A stretch of 64,000 bases of DNA from Labia minor (GCA_963082975.1 OY720347.1:28302221-28366220); one strand, 5' to 3'; positions 1-13,520 are shown, numbered from the stretch's first letter. Notes: a model not told the origin generated them from the sequence alone. Made by a program: numbers and translations.

Positions 1-1000
1 ATTGAATAATTTTTAAATTATGTAATTTTGTATTCACAATATTTCAAGGTTCTCTGAATAAATAATTATCATTTTCTATGTCTGAATCTCTTATCAGGCT
101 AGAAATAAAAATATAAACTCATAACACTAATTATATAAGATCAAACATAAACCATTTACATTTGAAAATTTTTTAGGAAATGATAGATTTTTTTCATAGT
201 TAAAAATTTTGTTTAATTAATTATAATATTAAAAATCATTATAGTTTTAAAATAAACATATAATTTTGAAATTAAATACAAATAAAATCAAAAATTACTA
301 ATCAATAAAAATATTTAAAAAAAAAAATTAAAAATGACAATTGACATGTTTGATGGAAAAACAATAACGATTGAATTACTAATGTTGAGGTAGGTTTTCA
401 ATTATATTGGCTAGGAATGATTCATGCTTATAGTAAAATTAAACAAACTAATTCATTCATATATTTTTATAAGAATTAATTATGTTGATAAATTAATCAA
501 ATAAATTTATTGAAATCAAGAGGTAGAGAATGTTTATGACTAGGAAATCTTACACTTCAAAATTTAATTAAATATATTTATTTTAATCAAATGAATTATT
601 TTTTAAAAAACTAAATATTATAATTATTTTTAAACCAAAAGAGGATTACCCAAAATTGTGTAATAATTTCAATATTAAATAAATTTATTTGATTAATTTA
701 ATGTTCCATTATTTTCTTAAATTTATACCAGTTTTAATTACCCAGAGAGCACGTAGTCGGACGTAGTACGGTAACTAGGTACTCTTACACTATTTTAGTA
801 GCAAAAAAATAACAAAAAAATATATAGTGGATGACTTAATATACATTAAATAATTTAATTTATTATTATTATTATTATTATTATAATGAATTCAAAAGTG
901 TATTTTCTATTGGTACTTACATATTTCTTGTTTTGGTATTAGTATTGTTTTTAAGTTTGTGTTTGCACTTCCACTATTTTACTATTATATGTATATTATT
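1..1000. other. AT-rich DNA, no gene seen
   Basis: Low-complexity AT-rich sequence with no open frame that looks coding. The only notable structure is a (TTA)n microsatellite at about 861-884. I see no recognisable 5' Helitron end here, although a Helitron 3' end lies just downstream. Confidence 0.6.
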
Positions 1001-1034
1001 CTTTAGAATCCAAAAGTGACTTTAGAATTTTTCA

Positions 1035-1233
1035 TGTCTGTGTTGGAAGACCAAGGACGCTGTAGGTGGACAATGTAGGAAGGGACGTGAGAGAGATAGG
1101 ACATGGTAGGAGTTAGATGGTAATTATAGCTCAGGATAGGGACACTTGGAGAAATGTGGTTGTTGCGGCCAAAAACTTTCGAGTAACGTAGAGCCAAAGC
1201 CCAGAGGTAGTTAGATAGATAGATAGATAGATA
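1035..1233 (+). pseudogene. LINE 3' end fragment (C-terminus of reverse transcriptase ORF)
   Basis: Forward reading gives the familiar LINE C-terminal pattern: GRPRT, then VDNVGRDVREIG, and then, in another frame, AQDRDTWRNVVVAAKNF followed shortly by a stop. Similar strings close the polyproteins of many arthropod endonuclease-type LINEs. The frame is broken: the Trp codon expected after GRPRT is a stop. An (AGAT)n tail at about 1211-1231 fits a LINE 3' terminus. A longer, related fragment lies at 38.33-38.70 kb, and in both places the fragment is followed by the same Helitron 3' end. Only the last part of the ORF is present, so this is a dead fragment. Confidence 0.65.
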
Positions 1234-1264
1234 TAACATATACAAGAACACAAAAAAATGAATG

Positions 1265-1410
1265 TTTTATGTAATATACTGATTGAAACAAAATGGATGA
1301 AAACCTTTTACATACAGACTTTCAACCAAATACTATGTATCACTCGGGGGTACAGGGGGCGGAGCCCCCGTCCAGATGTGAAGAACGCCGAAGGCGCTCG
1401 GAGCAGCTAG
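1265..1410 (+). mobile_element. Helitron 3' terminus (5' end not found)
   Basis: The segment ends in CTAG (1407-1410) followed by T. A short GC hairpin (CGCC-GAA-GGCG, 1386-1396) lies 10 bases upstream. This is the known Helitron 3' signature of a hairpin, a short spacer, CTRR and insertion before T. A second GC palindrome (GGGGGC-GGA-GCCCCC) lies about 20 bases upstream of it. About 130 bp are nearly identical to 38.80-38.93 kb. The LINE fragment just upstream probably lies inside the same element. I could not find the 5' TC end, so this copy may be 5'-truncated. Confidence 0.6.
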
Positions 1411-3050
1411 TATAATATTAACAATAAGTTAAACTTTATAAGTGAATTAAATGAAAGTAAATTAAAAATTTAATCTGAAAGTATTAAACGATAAAAAAAA
1501 TGATTTGCCGGCTCAATTCTGCCAAGTTTTAGGCATGTGACACGAAATCAAAATAAAATAAACTAACTTGATCCAATTGAATTTAGGAAAACAAATCTAA
1601 AATTTTCTTTGATTTCTTATTTCTATTTTTTTTTTTATTAAAGATAAAAAATAAATTTTCTTTATAGAACATAAATATTTTTTCAATTTGCAATCGATTA
1701 ATAGCAATGAAAGAAAACATTAAAGATATTTTAAGAAATGTCGAGAATTAAAATCGATATGTGAGATTGGATCGCTACTTAAATGCTTTCTTTCTTCTTG
1801 GCCGTTGACATTTCAAAAGCTATTTCTGTTAAATGAACTGACTAACTAACGAGTCAGGTCGTAGACATTCCTATTACTAAAATCGAACCTTTCCGGGGAC
1901 ATTAAGTAATTATTACCTTTTCAATTGAAAAACCATATTGATTTCAACTTTGATTAAATAAATTTCAATATCAACTTATTTTGATCTTGTAGTTAAATAG
2001 TTAAATATTTGAAAATAGTTTAATTTAACGAATTATTTCTTTTTATTTTTATTTTATTTTATTTTTTTTTTGTCAAAAAATCAATTTTTATATATGACAC
2101 GTATGATTACTTTTTACCTTTTCAAAATATTTTATATTATTATATTATTTATATAGTAACATAAAATAAATGAATAGTTATTAGTATTAATAGATATTAG
2201 AATTAGAATTTTTAGTAAAATAAGTTATGGTAAGAGATTTTTATTTATACCCCTATAATTTCCATTCAATTTCACCATAATTGATCATTTTTGTACCTGA
2301 TGGGATTTGAATCCCTGAACTTAAAATCAATAATAAGATTGTTTAATTAATTATAACTTTATCTTTAATCAATGTTAAATTATTATAGTATTATAATATA
2401 CTTTTTTATCAGTAAATTTAATTTTACATTTCTAAAGATGGTGAAATCAAGAATATTTTAATAGCAGTCCCGCTAGGTATTCTAAAAATCGATATATATA
2501 TATAGAGGTTTAGTGTTTAAATTGTTTAGAATTTTAAAAAATATCTTTTTATTTGTTCCATTAATTTACTTATAAAACCAAATTTATTATTTTAAATAAA
2601 TATCGTAATTATTTTCTATTATTGTTAGTATTTCACTAATTTTTTAATTACGATGCTTCTAATTAAACTTAATAAGGGTCTTAACACAAATAACCCCCTA
2701 ATAAGTGAATTTCATAAAATTTCCTATTATAAGGGATATCTCGATCATAAGAGATTTGCACATTTTTATATATAATTTTTGATTATGTGATAAGATTTGA
2801 TATATTGATTTAGTTATTTAAAAATTGTGTTCATTGTATTTTGAATATAGAATGAATATAATGATAAAAATATGAGGGCAATAACAAAAAATTAATTTAA
2901 ATAAATGTATTCAATGCACACAAGATATATTATAATTAAATAAATTTTGTCATAATCTTCGATTTCTAGAATTTTTAAATTTTTCTAAATTTACCTACAA
3001 ATTTTATTTTATTATTTCGTTTTACAAAAAATAACAAAATAATTTTTTTA
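1411..3050. other. AT-rich DNA, no gene seen
   Basis: There is no coding-like frame. Apart from the tRNA-like fragment near 2.3 kb listed separately, I see only AT-rich sequence with poly-T and poly-A runs. Confidence 0.55.
2299..2361 (-). repeat. tRNA-like fragment (possible SINE head)
   Basis: On the minus strand a B-box-like GATTCAAATCCC is framed as a T-arm (GGGAT TCAA ATCCC). The upstream sequence is too AT-rich to fold as a tRNA, and the A box is poor. It is probably a decayed tRNA pseudogene or a SINE. Similar fragments lie near 14.75 and 45.97 kb. Confidence 0.3.
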
Positions 3051-3057
3051 TAATTGA

Positions 3058-3092
3058 CTAGTTGAACCCGTTGCAAACGGTGTTTGCAATCT
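3058..3092 (-). mobile_element. Helitron-like 3' terminus, minus strand
   Basis: Read on the minus strand, a perfect 8-bp stem with a 3-base loop (TTGCAAAC-ACC-GTTTGCAA, 3071-3089) is followed by 9 bases and then CTAG (3058-3061). This matches the Helitron 3' architecture. The body of the element would extend to the right. A plus-strand CTAG end (3404-3407, GAGCAGCTAG) related to the 1.4-kb Helitron end lies 345 bp away, so one element may be inserted in or beside the other. No 5' TC end was identified. Confidence 0.45.
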
Positions 3093-3890
3093 AAGTTTAA
3101 AATTAATTTATGGTGGCTTGTAGCAATTAATTAAATAGTTCTTTGAAAACAATATTTTTCGTATACCTAATGATCATGTTTTATTAATCTGCCTTGAGCG
3201 GAGTTTTCTTTAATTTTTGTTTTGATGTTGTTCTGGTCGTGGATATTAAAAAATTATAAAAACGAAACCCTTTTGTCGATAAGTTCATGTTTAATATTGA
3301 CATTTGTTGGTTGCGCTAATTTTTGGGCTGTTGCCTGTGTATATATATAAATATATAATTTAAATATTTAAATAAAAATTAAATAATTTAATACTCTGAG
3401 CAGCTAGTTGTTAAATGAGATTTTTAAGTTATTTTCATCACTGTCTATATCAGAGATGCGAAATTTTGGAGCGCCCGAGATTATGCAAGGGCTACGATTA
3501 TTACTTTACTTAAATTTTATTTTTTCGGTGGCATTCTGGAAAATAAATTTCTAACTAAAATGTAGAGTCAAATTTGAAATCCGTTGTTATCGGTTGCCAT
3601 GGTAGCACTTGAGTTTCCCGGTCAATTTTATTATTTTAAATAAGTTGACCTGTGACCAGGTCCGAACCGACCGACGGTTTGAAGTAAATTAATTTCCAGC
3701 TACAGAATCAATTTCAAATAATTTTAATATATCTATTAATGTAATAAAAAACAGATATGGATACATAAATAATAAATATAAACATTTTTAATTTTATTTT
3801 ATTTATAATATATATGCAAGACCAGGCTGTAACGTCATGAATGACTGGATGACGTCATATAATTTTAAATCAAGAATAAACTAATAAATG
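3093..3890. other. No gene seen; probable repeat-derived DNA
   Basis: The stretch has locally higher GC islands (about 3465-3495 and 3590-3680) and a (TA)n-rich segment around 3340. I recognise no protein similarity in it. The degenerate Helitron-like end at 3404-3407 is discussed with the neighbouring element. Confidence 0.4.
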
Positions 3891-4150
3891 ATTTTTCCAA
3901 AACCAATACAAAGTGCATGATTCGTGGTGATATATAACAAAATCTCCTCATGTGAAATTTGGTGTGAAAATAATCCTTCCCTTCCTATCGTCGATCGCTA
4001 ATACTACCACTTCCGGTTTCCGGATTTGCACCAAAAGTTGATCAATTCATCCCACTGATGCATTAAGTAAATATACCAAATTTCATCAAAATCGGTTTAG
4101 CCGTTCAGGCTGTACACATCTATACGGACGGACGGACAGACGGACATAAA
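3890..4150 (+). repeat. Dispersed-repeat fragment ending in GGAC/AGAC repeats
   Basis: The last part reads through 'accaaatttcatcaaaatcg', then a GCCGTTCAGG motif, and ends in short repeats (GGACGGACGGACAGACGGAC, about 4124-4143). Ends of this type are common in arthropod transposable elements. No coding frame or inverted termini were seen, so the class is undecided. Confidence 0.45.
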
Positions 4151-4934
4151 ATAATAATCATAATAAATAATCAAAATGCAATTGTTTTTATTTATATTTA
4201 AGGTATTTATTTAGAAATATACCCCTTGAAAACATTTTTAATGAAGTTGAAGGGAGTTGTATTAATCAATTTCACGTACCCGGACATTGACTGAAAATTA
4301 TATAGTCGATTACACCCTCTCATATACAATCATTATGTGAGTTATTTTAGGTATTTATTAATTAGTATTATAATAATTAAAATAACATTTATAAATAGTT
4401 AGAAAAGATTAATCTTTATAAAAATAAATCCAAGACTTTTAGAATATGAAATATTACAGATAAAGAGAATTAGAAATCGTGAAACTAAAGCAAGTCAGGT
4501 CGATATCGCGCGAGTAAACTTGTTGAACTCGACAACCCTGAACGAGAACCCAACCGATTTGCCCTTCAAGTTTGCTTGACTAGAAGGAAACGTTGAGGAA
4601 TGCCGTCTTCATCGCATCGATACACGTTTATTTGTTTTTATTTACCGGATAGAGAATCTTTGAGGTGGTACGACTCCTGCCAAGAAATAAAAAAAGATGA
4701 AATATACTTATATCAACAACTAAAAATAACATCAACTTTATATATTCTCTTCTGAAAAGCTCTTTTTAGTTTGTTTTTTATATTTTGTTTTTGTTTTTTT
4801 CTGTTAATTAATTTTATTGGATATCGGAATTTAGGACCATATATAGTCAATAGCTAACCTTCACATTTATTAATATTTATTTTATTACATTTTTGAACTA
4901 GATAATTTGATCGCGCCTTCTCATTATATTACTA
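4151..4934. other. No gene seen
   Basis: Mostly AT-rich. A less AT-rich stretch at about 4490-4680 shows no open frame or familiar motif. Confidence 0.45.
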
Positions 4935-5467
4935 AATTTTACTATCTCGCCAGAGATAGTATTGCGATCATGAAAATTTTCGATGTCGAGATTTTGATGT
5001 TTTTATACGTTTTGAAGGTCGTTGAGTCATTTTCACTAAGGTTGAGAAAAATGTGTGTGTGTGTGGGTGTGGGTGGGTGTGTGTATGTAGATAAGATTAC
5101 GCAAAAACGGTTTGTGCTAAAATAATGAAATTTGGTACACGGGCATTATTCAAAATTCGTAGTTTACAAGTCAACTTTTGAGAAATATAGCTCATCCGGA
5201 AGTGGGTCATTACCTATCACGTTTTCATTTTTTTTCCTCTAAACCGTAAAAATAAAGATATATGTTTAATAGTTTTTCACTTGATTAAAAATTGTATAAA
5301 ACTGCTATATTTCAGCTTGATTGAATCGCTGAAGGTACCGGAATTAATTTTTTAACACTACTGCAAATCACGCACCAGCACGTAACGTGGTTCCATCAAC
5401 AAAGAGCCAAACACGCGTTGGTTTAATAAATATTATTTATTAATTTTAATGGAGACACTCCAGCTTA
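4935..5467 (+). repeat. 0.6-kb interspersed repeat, copy A
   Basis: One of four related copies (A here; B 17437-18051, C 23240-23358, D 61910-62536, all inverted relative to A). It opens with a hairpin, ACTATCTC-GCCA-GAGATAGT (4941-4960), has a (GT)n microsatellite near 5050-5085, and closes with GGAGACACTCCAGC. It lacks the AT-rich block and the second ACTATCTCGC motif that B and D carry near that end. A frame reading FYYLARDSIAI, DVEILMFLYVLK, ESFSLRLRK runs through the left part in this and the other copies. That could be real coding remnant or simply shared descent. Terminal hairpin, subterminal inverted motifs and a central microsatellite recall HINE/DINE-type Helentron derivatives, which is inference. 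Confidence 0.7.
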
Positions 5468-8400
5468 TTTTCATTTACCTACTTTTAATGATTATCAATT
5501 AAACCTAAAAAAAATTCAAAAAGAGTACTTATTGCTATAAAATTAAAACAAAATTCCATTAACAATGATTCAAATTTTATTTTTATTTTGTATAACATAA
5601 ATAAACTAATTTTGAATATATATATATATTTAAATATTTATAAATTTGTTTGTAAGATTTAGTCAAAAAAGGTATGCAACTTGGAATGCTATAAAGAATC
5701 ATTGACCAATTTATTGATTTATATAAATGTCTTATTAAAAAAGGTCGTTGACAAACAATCATCATCTAATTTTATAATTTCTTAACCGCCAATTGATAAT
5801 TAATAATTATTTTTTATTTAAATTTAATATTTAATCAAAATAAAAAAAAGGGAAACATATCTTAGAAGATTATGTAATGGTGATAGTAAAGTTTAATTTT
5901 AGTATCATCATATTTATTTTCCGGGCGTTACGAATGGAATGTAAATGAAAGTATTGCGATCATGATAACAAAACATAACTTTTGGTTTTATTAAGATTTA
6001 ATGCTCGAAGAATTCTTTTCTGACATTTTTATTTGATATCTGAAGATATGGTATGTGAGTGAACACTTTAGCGACTTCATTTGACCAGATGAATAATAAT
6101 TTATTGCTGAGTTATAAATTCCTAAAAACAGTTTTTGGACACGAATTACATAATCTAATTTAATTTAATTTTGATTATAAATTTTAACAATATTAAAAAA
6201 TTGTTAATATCATCTAATTTAGATAAAATTTATTTTTTGAAATTAATCAATAATAAGATTTCTTTAAATCTTGAAAATAAATAAGATTTTTCTTTCAAGG
6301 CAAATTCAATTTGAGAAAAACATTGTTTAATAAAACGTAATTTAAGCCTTTTTTCTTTCTATGCTTTAAACTTATTTGCTTTACAAATATATTATCTCCC
6401 ATTATCAACATAAATAATATTTGATTTTCAAGATAAGGGCACTTTTATTTTAAGAAGCCAATATGAATGTTGAAATAGGATATCCCGCGCGCCTTATTGA
6501 TCAAAAGACTTTTTTCCACCTGCTGATTAATGATAAAGAAGAATGAATTTAATGTTCTGAATATAACAATAAATATGGCATTTTGATCAAGATAAATTGA
6601 AATGATTGCTAATAACTCTTTCTTATGCCGGGCTATTTTTATACTTACAATGAATTAACACAATAATTGAGATTGTTTTCTAAAATATACAAAAATAAAG
6701 TTTTATTTACAAATTGTTTTGTATTTTCTTGAAACCTCTATTTTAGTCAGGTATTATTAGAATTTGCAAAAAATAATTTGTAAATAATTATAAAGGTAAA
6801 TATCTAAATTCAAAAAGTTGTATGCTTAAATCAATTAATTAAATTAATGAACTTAAATATTTTGGCACTTAATTAATTATTAGATTCATTCCTTAGGAAA
6901 TTCTCATACTCAACCTCTTTTTCACTATTTTAAAATTGAAAATCAATACAATAGAAATTATTGTAAAATTGTTGTAATAATTGTAATAATTCATGTAAAC
7001 ACAACAAAAGGGATTGGGAACAAAATTTCTCCAAATATTAATATTATTACTTATTAAATTCATTAGTTTTAATAAATGTAGTTTATGATTCATATAATTT
7101 TTTTTAAATAAATAATGCAAAATTTAAAATATAATTGACTTTCTCAAAAATTACTTCAAATATAATACTTTTAAAGATAACACCTTTTAATATTAATAAG
7201 TGTGTTGTATGTAGGATATTATTTCAATTCTTTTGGAATTGATAAGATAGCTGACTAAACTTTCCAATAATAGAATAATTAGATACTAATTATGGGAAAT
7301 TTATTTTCGCAAGATAAATTTTTATAAATTATAGTGGTAATTTCACAGAGATTCTTTTCAAATGCCATCGATAGTTACTCACTTTTCGATTTCTATGACC
7401 TTAAAATGTAAATTTAAAAATTATTTTTAATTTTATTATTATTTCAACATTTTAATTGATAGGAAATTAACGATCAAGGATATATAAGTGGAATTTTAAA
7501 AAATATAAATTAATTAAAAATTCGATATGTTTATAAAAATAAATTATTTCATAATCAAATACAATTATTATAAAATATTATTATATTATATTCAAATTTA
7601 TTTATTTTAAATTATGTATATAATATAATGTATAATTAAAATACTTTACAGTAATTACAATTAAGAATAAATGAAATAAATACAATATTATTTCCATATA
7701 TGTATTAGGTTATAAATATTCAACATAAAAGTTCAAATTTAAAAATGTTACTCTTTTGAGAAATTATAATAATCTTCTAATAATTATTTGTATTAAAAAA
7801 TCTTTTTAGCAAGAAAAATATTTCAAATATAATTAACGTGTGTACTTATATATAATTACAAAAATAAAATAAAATAAATTTATTTAAGATTATTTACTAT
7901 AATTATAATTTTACAATTAATTTATTTTCTATTTATATTCTATTGTGTATTATTATCTCTAATATAATATAATGCCTTAGATAGGAATATATACCTAAAT
8001 ATAACTATTCCTCTCTATTCATCATTATGAAAAAGTAAATGAAAAAATAATTAACAATGTTATGCATTTGTCTAATCTATTTGTTATCAGGTAGAAAAAT
8101 CTCAATATAAATTCATAATTATGGAAAAAAAAGTTGACAGGGAGACAGTTTCATTTAAATGATAAAATCTGATACTGAAAATGAAAGAGATATTAATATT
8201 AAAAGTATTAGGATTTTTATTATTAGTATATTAATATTATTTTCTATTAATAAAACATCTTATATAAAGCATTTCTGATATTGTATAATTTCCTAATAAA
8301 TATTTAATTAGAGAAAGGAAGGGAGATAATAATAAATGTAATGAAATAATTAATTAATTAGCATTTCGTTAACGAATCTAAAATAAAATTTTGTAAACAA

Positions 8401-9065
8401 ACTGATTTTTTTATGTTACAGTTTACATGTTTATATATTTGGTTGTTAAACAAATATAATTAAAGTAATTACAAGACAATTATAATTTATTTACTTGTGA
8501 CTTCATTTCAAAGAAAGTTTTTCGTCTTCTGTCAAATACAAATTTTATATAATGCATTTTTATTCTTAAACCTGTAGACCCGAAACAATGAATCATTAAT
8601 TTTCAACAAAAAATATTAAATACATATTACATGTGTTATTATAATACAAGTCATCAACATAAAATACGTAGTTATAATAGTTATAATATATATTTCTTTT
8701 ATTGTATATAATTTGAAATCTACCGACAAAAAATGGTTTCATCTAATTAATTTTTAAAAAGAAAAACAACAACAAGTTGACTTGCATAAAATTCTCGACA
8801 TTTCAATTATATGTTGAAATATGAACAAATAAAAAATATATTTATAGAGAAATCAATTATAAAGTAGTTAAATTGTACAAATCAAATAACAATATTAATT
8901 AATATCAATAAAAATACATTTATCTGCAAATGAAGAATATAAAAAAATGACAAGTTCTTTAATCTTTGATGGATTTTGGTCCTATTTTTTATTTTAATAT
9001 TTAAAATTAACTTTTAAATAAAGTTGAACAAATATTGGTGGTCATTTTATATTAATATTTGATTA
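5468..9065. other. Long AT-rich stretch, no gene seen
   Basis: Open frames here are short and made of Asn, Lys, Ile, Tyr and Phe codons typical of random AT-rich DNA. I found no protein motif, terminal repeat or RNA gene. Small direct repeats and poly-A/T runs are frequent. Confidence 0.55.
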
Positions 9066-9310
9066 AAACGTGGAGACGTTGACAAATATGGCAATAGATG
9101 GCCTGTAAGTGTGGGTGTGTTTACGTAAGATATGCATGACGAAGTGTGCATGAGTAGCGTTTGATCGAGCTACCTACCTAGATGGGCACAGGCTTGTTTT
9201 CATCTGCTATGTGATGTGGTGATGTAAGCACAACCTTGACCAGCTACCCACCGTAGCCTCCAGGCACCTACGTTACCTGCCAGCACCCCTCAACCAATAA
9301 ACAATTCACT
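9066..9310. other. Isolated GC-richer island, possible promoter or non-coding exon
   Basis: About 240 bp stand out from the surrounding AT-rich DNA. The stretch contains a CCAAT motif (about 9292-9296), a direct CTACCTACCTA and CAGCTACCCACC-type pyrimidine-rich runs, and no long frame. A CCTG|GTAAG-like donor is not present, but GTAAGTGTGG occurs near 9105. It could be a promoter or 5' exon of a gene whose other exons I cannot link, or an old unrecognised repeat. Confidence 0.2.
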
Positions 9311-12300
9311 ACCGCCTTTTAAAAAATTATAAATAAATTCATACTTCTAATTGGATTTCAAATCTTTCATCTCATGATATAAATATATAAAAAAATAAAG
9401 ATATTTTAAATCATTTCAAATTTATTAATTATATTCTTTGACTGTAGATTCAAATGAGAGCAGATATTTTGACACCTTAAATATATACTCTTATTAATAA
9501 TTATCAATTAATTTTTATTTCATATCGTTGTAATCAACAATAGTTTTATAGTAATTACAGATCTTGTCAACATATTTGTATAATTTCTATAATATTAAAA
9601 TTATCTCTATCTACATCATAAAATAAATAAAGAGTTGTGAGAATAATTAAATTAATATAAATCGTGGTTTGTTGTTTTTTTTTTAATTTTTTGTAAGGCT
9701 TTGATTAATTTTTTTATTTGTGCGTTATTCTGTTTAAAATTATTGGTCTATTACAACTGTTTGAATATTTCTTACCAAAATTGCTAAGTAATATTTTTGT
9801 TTACAAACCACTATTCTACAACATGAAAATTTTAATTGCTTCTCAAATAGAAGATAAAAAAAAGTTCCGTTTCATTGAGTCTCAAGGTTCGATTAAAAAA
9901 TAATAATAAATTATAAATATAAATAAATAAATAAATTAAAAAAAATCACTATTCAAATTTTATTTATAACACTTTTCAAATATACATTTATTTAACTATA
10001 TTAATTAAGAAAAAAATTAAATAAATAGTCAATTTTTTTATCATATTTGCATTCTATAAAAATTTGTAAAGCAATTTATTTATAATTATTTATAAAATTT
10101 AGAATAGAATCACATTCCTTCTGCAATTTAGATATTATTTTCTAATATGTATTGTTTAAAATTTTTTTATTAATTTAATTTAATTTTTTTTTTATTTAAA
10201 AAATATTAAATTAAAATTTTTTCGTATTTGTTTCCATTAAAATATAAATATTGATTCAACTAGTAGTAGTTCTTTTTTTTAAGTTTTATAATTTTATAAT
10301 TTATAGTAATAGTAGTATTTATTCAATTTTTTTTTGAAAATTGTATGGTGTGTGTGATAGATGAAAATGATAGGGTTTATATCAATATAGATAATACGAT
10401 TGGATTCAAATTTAGAATTTAGGTTATTGAATGATCAATATTTATTAATGCTTATAAATGGAATCAATGGTGAGATTAGTCAACAAAAATATATGCATGA
10501 ATAATAAACATTAAAAAAGAAAAATTTTAATGATATATTAGTATTATATAAAAGAACGGATATTTAACCCTCTTTTCATGAATAATAAATTAATAAATAA
10601 GAAAATTAAAATCTAATAATGATAATAATATATAATAATGAAATGTTTAAGTAATTATTCTATCTTGATTTAATATTTTCTTTATTATTTAAATATTAAG
10701 GTGTTATTTGAAAGGGGTTATCATTATTTACATTTTTATTCAAAATGATTATAAAATATAAAATAAATAAATTAATATTTAATAATTTTGAGAGTGAATT
10801 TTTTTTTGTTCAATCTTTTATAAAATTACACATTTAGCTTTCAATTTTAAAATCACAGTTAAATTATAAATTAAAGTAGACTCGCTTCGTTGGATACAAA
10901 ATGATTTTAAGATATTTAAAGTTTAAATAAGAGCTAAGTAAGCCATAAATAAATGATAATATTATCTTTCAATCAGCATATTTGTTCAACCTTTAGGATT
11001 GTGCTTGTTCAAAAAAAATATATAAGTATATGAAATTCAAGTACTTTTCATTTTTTTCTGATGAATTTATCGTAATAAAATCCTTTTATGAAATAAATAA
11101 AATGTATATAGAAACTATCAAAATACTAGATATTATTTCATTTTAAGCCACATAAACATGAGATCATTGAAATTTTCTTCAGATGAATGAATTAAGTCTG
11201 TAAATATAGAGATTAGATGTGTTTTTTGTTTCATCGTTGTTCTTGATAATCGTCCAAATATCATCTTTGTTTCCACCTCTAATTTCCCTAAAATAGTTTT
11301 TTAGATTTTCATAGAGAAAGAGAGGAAAATTAACAAAAAAAAAAATTTAAAATTTAAAAATAAAACAATACAATTTCAATTCATACATTTTCTTTTATTA
11401 ATATATTTTATTTCATTAATATTATGTAGAGATGATTTATTATTTTAATTGAAATTAAAAAATAATATTTATTTCAACCAAGTATGTCCTAATTAATATT
11501 TTATTTATAATAATTTATTTTTTCAATAATTTCCGATAGTCTCTGCCAAAGATTTAAATTTAATTTATTCATATTTTTTAAGATTGTTTATTTTTCAAAC
11601 AAACAATCTTAAAATATCAATATGCTCTTCAATACATAATATATTTTTAAAATGAAAAACGCGTGATTAATTAATAAGTATTCATTATTTTTTAAAAGTT
11701 ATTTACGCGTAGTAAATCTATGCTATAAAATAAAAATTAAAATAAATTGAAAAAATGGAAAAGGCCCTGTCCCACTTCCTAATCTCTGACGTTAATAATA
11801 ATTTAAAAGGGAGTAGGCGAAGAAAATTCATTCATCGTTCTTTTTGGCCTTTAGCCAGTCCTACTCAATTTTATGCATTCTATTGCAATGAATATAAAAA
11901 CAACTTAAGAGGAGCTAATCTAACTCCCACTATTAGGGCATTGGGTTGAATTACATAAACATCATTTATAGATTTCTTTTAAATATTGAATGTTAATCAT
12001 TCATTTATAGTCTCAATATAATCAATACTGTCTTATTTTATAAATAAAAAGAGATATTTGTTCAAGGAAAAATACACCTTTTTTCAATAATAAATATCAA
12101 AAAAAGGAGGAATGTATTATAAATTTCATGAAAATTAAAAGAGAATTAGAGAATCAATAATAATTAATTTTAAGGAAATTATTTATATATAAATATATAT
12201 TCCTTATTTAATATCAAACTTCACTCACTTATCAAATTTTTGTTCTTATCACAATCTGTCAATCAAAGAAGGGTTAATTGACATTTGTATAAATGGTAGA

Positions 12301-12750
12301 TTTTTATTAAAAATTAAATTGAAATACCAATGTAAAATTAAATTTCTCATTTTATTTGTGACAATCAATAAATTTGATATACTTGATATATATAATATAT
12401 TATTTATTCAACTTTAATATATTATATTTACTGAATAGTAAATAAGTGAATAAAGCAGTCAGAGTGATATATATAAATTGTAAATTAATAACACTTACCA
12501 GTCAATACTATTCATTCATACAGAGTAAAAGCATTACATTTCTTATATATATATTGTATATATTTACATAGAATATTTTGGTTGGCAATATTATAATTCA
12601 GGTCATGAACTTTTATTTAATTTAACACTTACAATCTTCTTATGATAATGTATTAGAAATATTTTTGATTTTAGATAGAAGGTATACTTTTGTTTCATTT
12701 ACTCCATCCTAAGCTATGAAAATTTTTGTTTAATATCAATAAATTTTTAG
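9311..12750. other. Long AT-rich stretch, no gene seen
   Basis: The open frames near 9718-9903 (+) and 11755-11949 (+) have no recognisable domain. They lie in sequence of ordinary composition, so I do not call them genes. A short inverted repeat (TTAAGATTGTTT and AAACAATCTTAA, about 11578-11613) is the only structure noted. Confidence 0.5.
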
Positions 12751-12996
12751 TACCGGGACCCCGAGCCTCGGCTCGGTACTTAAGTTAAAAAAAATGATTC
12801 ATTATTATTGGGTTTGGCTGGTAATATTAATACCTGGGACACCGAGCTGTCGCTCGACCCTTTAAAAAATATTAATCTACAATTAATTATTTATTACAAT
12901 TATTAAATGTTGCATCATTGCATCAATCTGATTAAAATGAATTGAACTGGGGTCCTCAATAATACAAACAAACAATTTTAGCTAGCATAATAAGAT
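12751..12996. repeat. GC-hairpin repeat pair (copies 1 and 2)
   Basis: Two GC-rich hairpin motifs stand in AT-rich DNA. Copy 1 (12751-12778) contains CCGAG...CTCGG. Copy 2 (12831-12860) contains CGAGC-TGT-CGCTCG after TACCTGGGACAC. Both are flanked by AT-rich sequence that is repeated with copies 3 and 4 downstream. The unit ends near 12973-12996 in a 24-base string that recurs exactly at 15198-15221, so these are parts of an interspersed element of unknown class. No coding frame is present. Confidence 0.5.
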
Positions 12997-13520
12997 TAAT
13001 CCAAGTAATATCGTCTATTTCTATTCGACACTATTTTCAGTTATGAAATGAACAGTCAGTAGAGAGTAAAAAAATTGTAATTGAAGACCGTTGTTTTTAA
13101 AAATAATTAAATTATTTTATAGATTATAAAATAAAAATTATTGTATTAACATTAAAAATATTGAAATAAAAAAATAATAGTTTGATTTAATAAACTAAAA
13201 TATTATAAACATTTTTAATGTGAATTTCTCAGGGAGGTAGGGAGCCCAATTCATTTAACCATCCATGTTGTATAAGGAATCTTAATTTCTTAACACTCCG
13301 TTTTTTCAAATTTAAAATAGAGGGAGAGAAAGAGTTTCAATTATATTCGAATAGTCTATATATTCTATATATGAGTATTTTTTTTTTCTGAATTTAATAC
13401 CAAGTTGATTTTCAAAATTTTCTATTCTTTATGCATATGATTGATTACATGTGTTAAAATTTAAACAAATTCAAATATTCTAATTTATAAATTTATATAA
13501 AATTTAATATTATTTTTTCG

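Noticed and set aside
11755..11949. 64-codon plus frame with a less biased composition
   Set aside because: No domain, no splice sites and no neighbours; not enough to call a gene.
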